Assembly: GCA_947503525.1 (NCBI GenBank)
Contig: CANNEA010000002.1
Location: 1,116,001-1,180,000 of the forward strand
Length of the DNA stretch: 64,000 bases
Origin: an uncultured Carboxylicivirga sp.
Lineage (GTDB): Bacteria; Bacteroidota; Bacteroidia; Bacteroidales; Marinilabiliaceae
Direction of reading: 5' to 3'
Shown: piece by piece, positions 62,849 to 64,000 of the stretch
Layout: every line of letters starts with the position of its first letter
Position numbering within the stretch: position 1 is the first letter of the stretch
Position numbers and translations under genes: made by a program
Notes under the pieces: model-generated
Database searches by the model: none
Seen by the model: only the letters and a program-made list of their open reading frames with translations
Told to the model about the DNA's origin: nothing

Positions 62849-63448
62849 ATGAAAATAAATTTCGATAAACTAGGAAATGGCCTTGTGCCAGCAGTAATAC
62901 AAGACAATACCACAAATAAGGTTCTGATGTTAGGCTTTATGAATGAAGAAGCTTACAGCAAAACACAGGAAAGTGGTAAGGTAACATTCTATAGTAGAAC
63001 AAAAGAGCGACTTTGGACAAAAGGCGAAGAATCTGGTAATTTTTTAAACGTGATATCCATAGCCTTGGATTGCGATGAAGATTCACTTTTAATTAAAGTC
63101 GATCCTGTTGGACCTGTTTGTCATAAAGGAACAGATACGTGTTGGAAAGAAGAAAATTCGTCGGAAGATGTGCTATTTTTAAAGACACTCCAAGATTTCA
63201 TTGACAAACGTAAAGAAGAAATGCCTGAAGGTTCTTATACAACCAAATTGTTTACGAAGGGAGTTAGAACCATTACCCAGAAGGTAGGTGAAGAGGCTAT
63301 TGAAACCGTAATTGGAGCTATGGCAAACGACGATGAAAACTTTCTTTATGAAGGAGCCGATTTACTATATCATCTCATCGTATTATTAACACACAAAGGC
63401 TATCGTATTGAAGATCTAGCTAGAGAATTAAAAAGCAGGCACAAGTAG
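62849..63448 (+). CDS. hisI: Bifunctional phosphoribosyl-AMP cyclohydrolase/phosphoribosyl-ATP pyrophosphatase
   Basis: A HisIE fusion of 199 residues. HisI domain: VLMLGFMNEEAYSKT, TFYSRTKERLWTKGEESGN and the zinc/metal motif LDCDEDSLLIKV with VCHKGTDTCW. HisE domain: GSYTTKLFTKG and KVGEEAIETVIGA, a MazG-like fold. It catalyses steps two and three of histidine synthesis. It ends the his run. Confidence 0.95.
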   Translation: MKINFDKLGNGLVPAVIQDNTTNKVLMLGFMNEEAYSKTQESGKVTFYSRTKERLWTKGEESGNFLNVISIALDCDEDSLLIKVDPVGPVCHKGTDTCWKEENSSEDVLFLKTLQDFIDKRKEEMPEGSYTTKLFTKGVRTITQKVGEEAIETVIGAMANDDENFLYEGADLLYHLIVLLTHKGYRIEDLARELKSRHK

Positions 63449-63510
63449 AACAAAAGCTTGTTTAATAACAATCTTATAGTGCCATGCTTTGGCTAGATTA
63501 ATATAATACA

Positions 63511-64000
63511 ATGGACCCTCAACAAATAATAGATAAATATTACAGGCCTGACAGTCCAGTGTGGACCATTTTAACAGAGCATAGTAGGGCTGTGCGTGAT
63601 ATGGCATTGGAAATCTGTCAGAACCATCCTGAACTTAATGCAGATGAGATTTTTATTTCTGAGGCCAGCATGCTACACGATATTGGTATTTTTTTAACTG
63701 ATGCGCCGGGCATTCAGTGTAAGGGAAATATGCCCTATATCTGCCATGGATACTTGGGGCGTGAGCTATTGGAAAAAGAAGGCTATCAAAAGCATGCCTT
63801 AGTTTGCGAGCGCCATACTGGTACAGGTTTGACCATTGCCAATATCAAAAGCCAAGGCCTGCCTATTCCTCTACGTGAAATGATGCCTTTGTCAATTGAA
63901 GAGCAAATCATCTGTTTTGCCGATAAGTTTTATAGTAAAAGCGGCGAGCTAAGCAAAGCAAAAAGTATTGATAAAATCAGGAAGTCAATTTTGAAACACG
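63511..64000 (+). CDS. HD-domain phosphohydrolase-like protein (partial, runs off the window)
   Basis: An ORF beginning at ATG 63511 remains open to the right edge (163 codons seen). The HD-domain signature is visible: a first His in LTEHSRAVRDMAL, the HD pair in SMLHDIGIF, His in CHGYLGREL and in CERHTGTG, and a later ICFADKFYSKS that may supply the final Asp. Such small HD proteins hydrolyse phosphate esters or nucleotides; the substrate here is unknown. It lies 62 bp after hisI. Confidence 0.82.
   Translation, partial: MDPQQIIDKYYRPDSPVWTILTEHSRAVRDMALEICQNHPELNADEIFISEASMLHDIGIFLTDAPGIQCKGNMPYICHGYLGRELLEKEGYQKHALVCERHTGTGLTIANIKSQGLPIPLREMMPLSIEEQIICFADKFYSKSGELSKAKSIDKIRKSILKH

Noticed and set aside
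1-64000. CRISPR arrays, tRNA, rRNA, tmRNA, insertion sequences, prophage
   Set aside because: No regularly spaced repeats, CCA-ended cloverleafs, transposase frames or phage genes were recognised in the intergenic gaps examined.

Overview
The window looks like chromosomal DNA of a low-GC, probably anaerobic or facultative member of the Bacteroidota (a marine Marinilabiliales/Cytophagales-like lineage is my inference). The support is a type IX secretion client with a gliding-type C-terminal domain, gldD and gldE, Bacteroidota-specific families (DUF4924, DUF6089, group II GGGP synthase), start codons that mostly lack Shine-Dalgarno sequences, and repeated TAnnTTTG promoter -7 elements. No rRNA, tRNA, CRISPR array, phage or insertion sequence was found. 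Nearly all of the DNA is ordinary housekeeping sequence. Many shared gene neighbourhoods are collinear with what is usual for the phylum.

Layout. 1-6.4 kb: a PcrA/UvrD helicase, a T9SS-exported PKD protein and an EF-G2-type elongation factor whose catalytic histidine is replaced. 6.4-10.3 kb: a DUF190 protein, an alkaline-phosphatase-fold protein that has lost its nucleophile and nearly all metal ligands, and a histidine kinase/receiver pair. 10.4-15.4 kb (minus strand): GGGP synthase, phosphopantetheinyl transferase, gldD, gldE, ssb, mutY. 15.4-17.5 kb (plus strand): HU, a 30-residue mS38/bS22-like basic protein too short for ordinary ORF calling, and RNase E/G. 18-24 kb: DsbD-like reductase, tandem OmpA proteins and a DCC thiol protein preceded by a 67-residue cysteine protein. 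24-27.6 kb (minus strand): S4 protein, pth, rplY, prs, engB. 27.7-35.5 kb: manA, lysC-lysA, udk, exonuclease, hydrolase, pdxJ, CBS protein. 35.5-45 kb: envelope biogenesis (BamA/TamA-like, nadK, DUF6089, uppS, bamA, three Skp/OmpH proteins, murI). 45-52 kb: 2-oxoacid:ferredoxin oxidoreductase KorAB, a TetR regulator divergent from a SulP transporter and beta-carbonic anhydrase, plus a gamma-carbonic anhydrase. 52.3-60 kb: a complete trpEGDCFBA operon followed by purU and a TlpA-like protein. 60.6-63.4 kb: hisH-hisA-hisF-hisIE. The window ends in an HD-domain gene.

The most notable findings are: (1) a classical but apparently undescribed-in-this-phylum transcription attenuator upstream of trpE, with a 20-codon leader peptide carrying two Trp codons, an alternative pairing and an 11-bp intrinsic terminator; (2) a phosphatase-fold pseudoenzyme; (3) an EF-G paralogue that should be GTPase-defective; (4) a tiny ribosomal-protein-like gene between HU and RNase E/G; (5) a 100-bp REP/MITE-like palindrome in front of a split his cluster; and (6) a TetR-operator-SulP-carbonic anhydrase module beside KorAB. 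No wholly novel multi-gene system was recognised.
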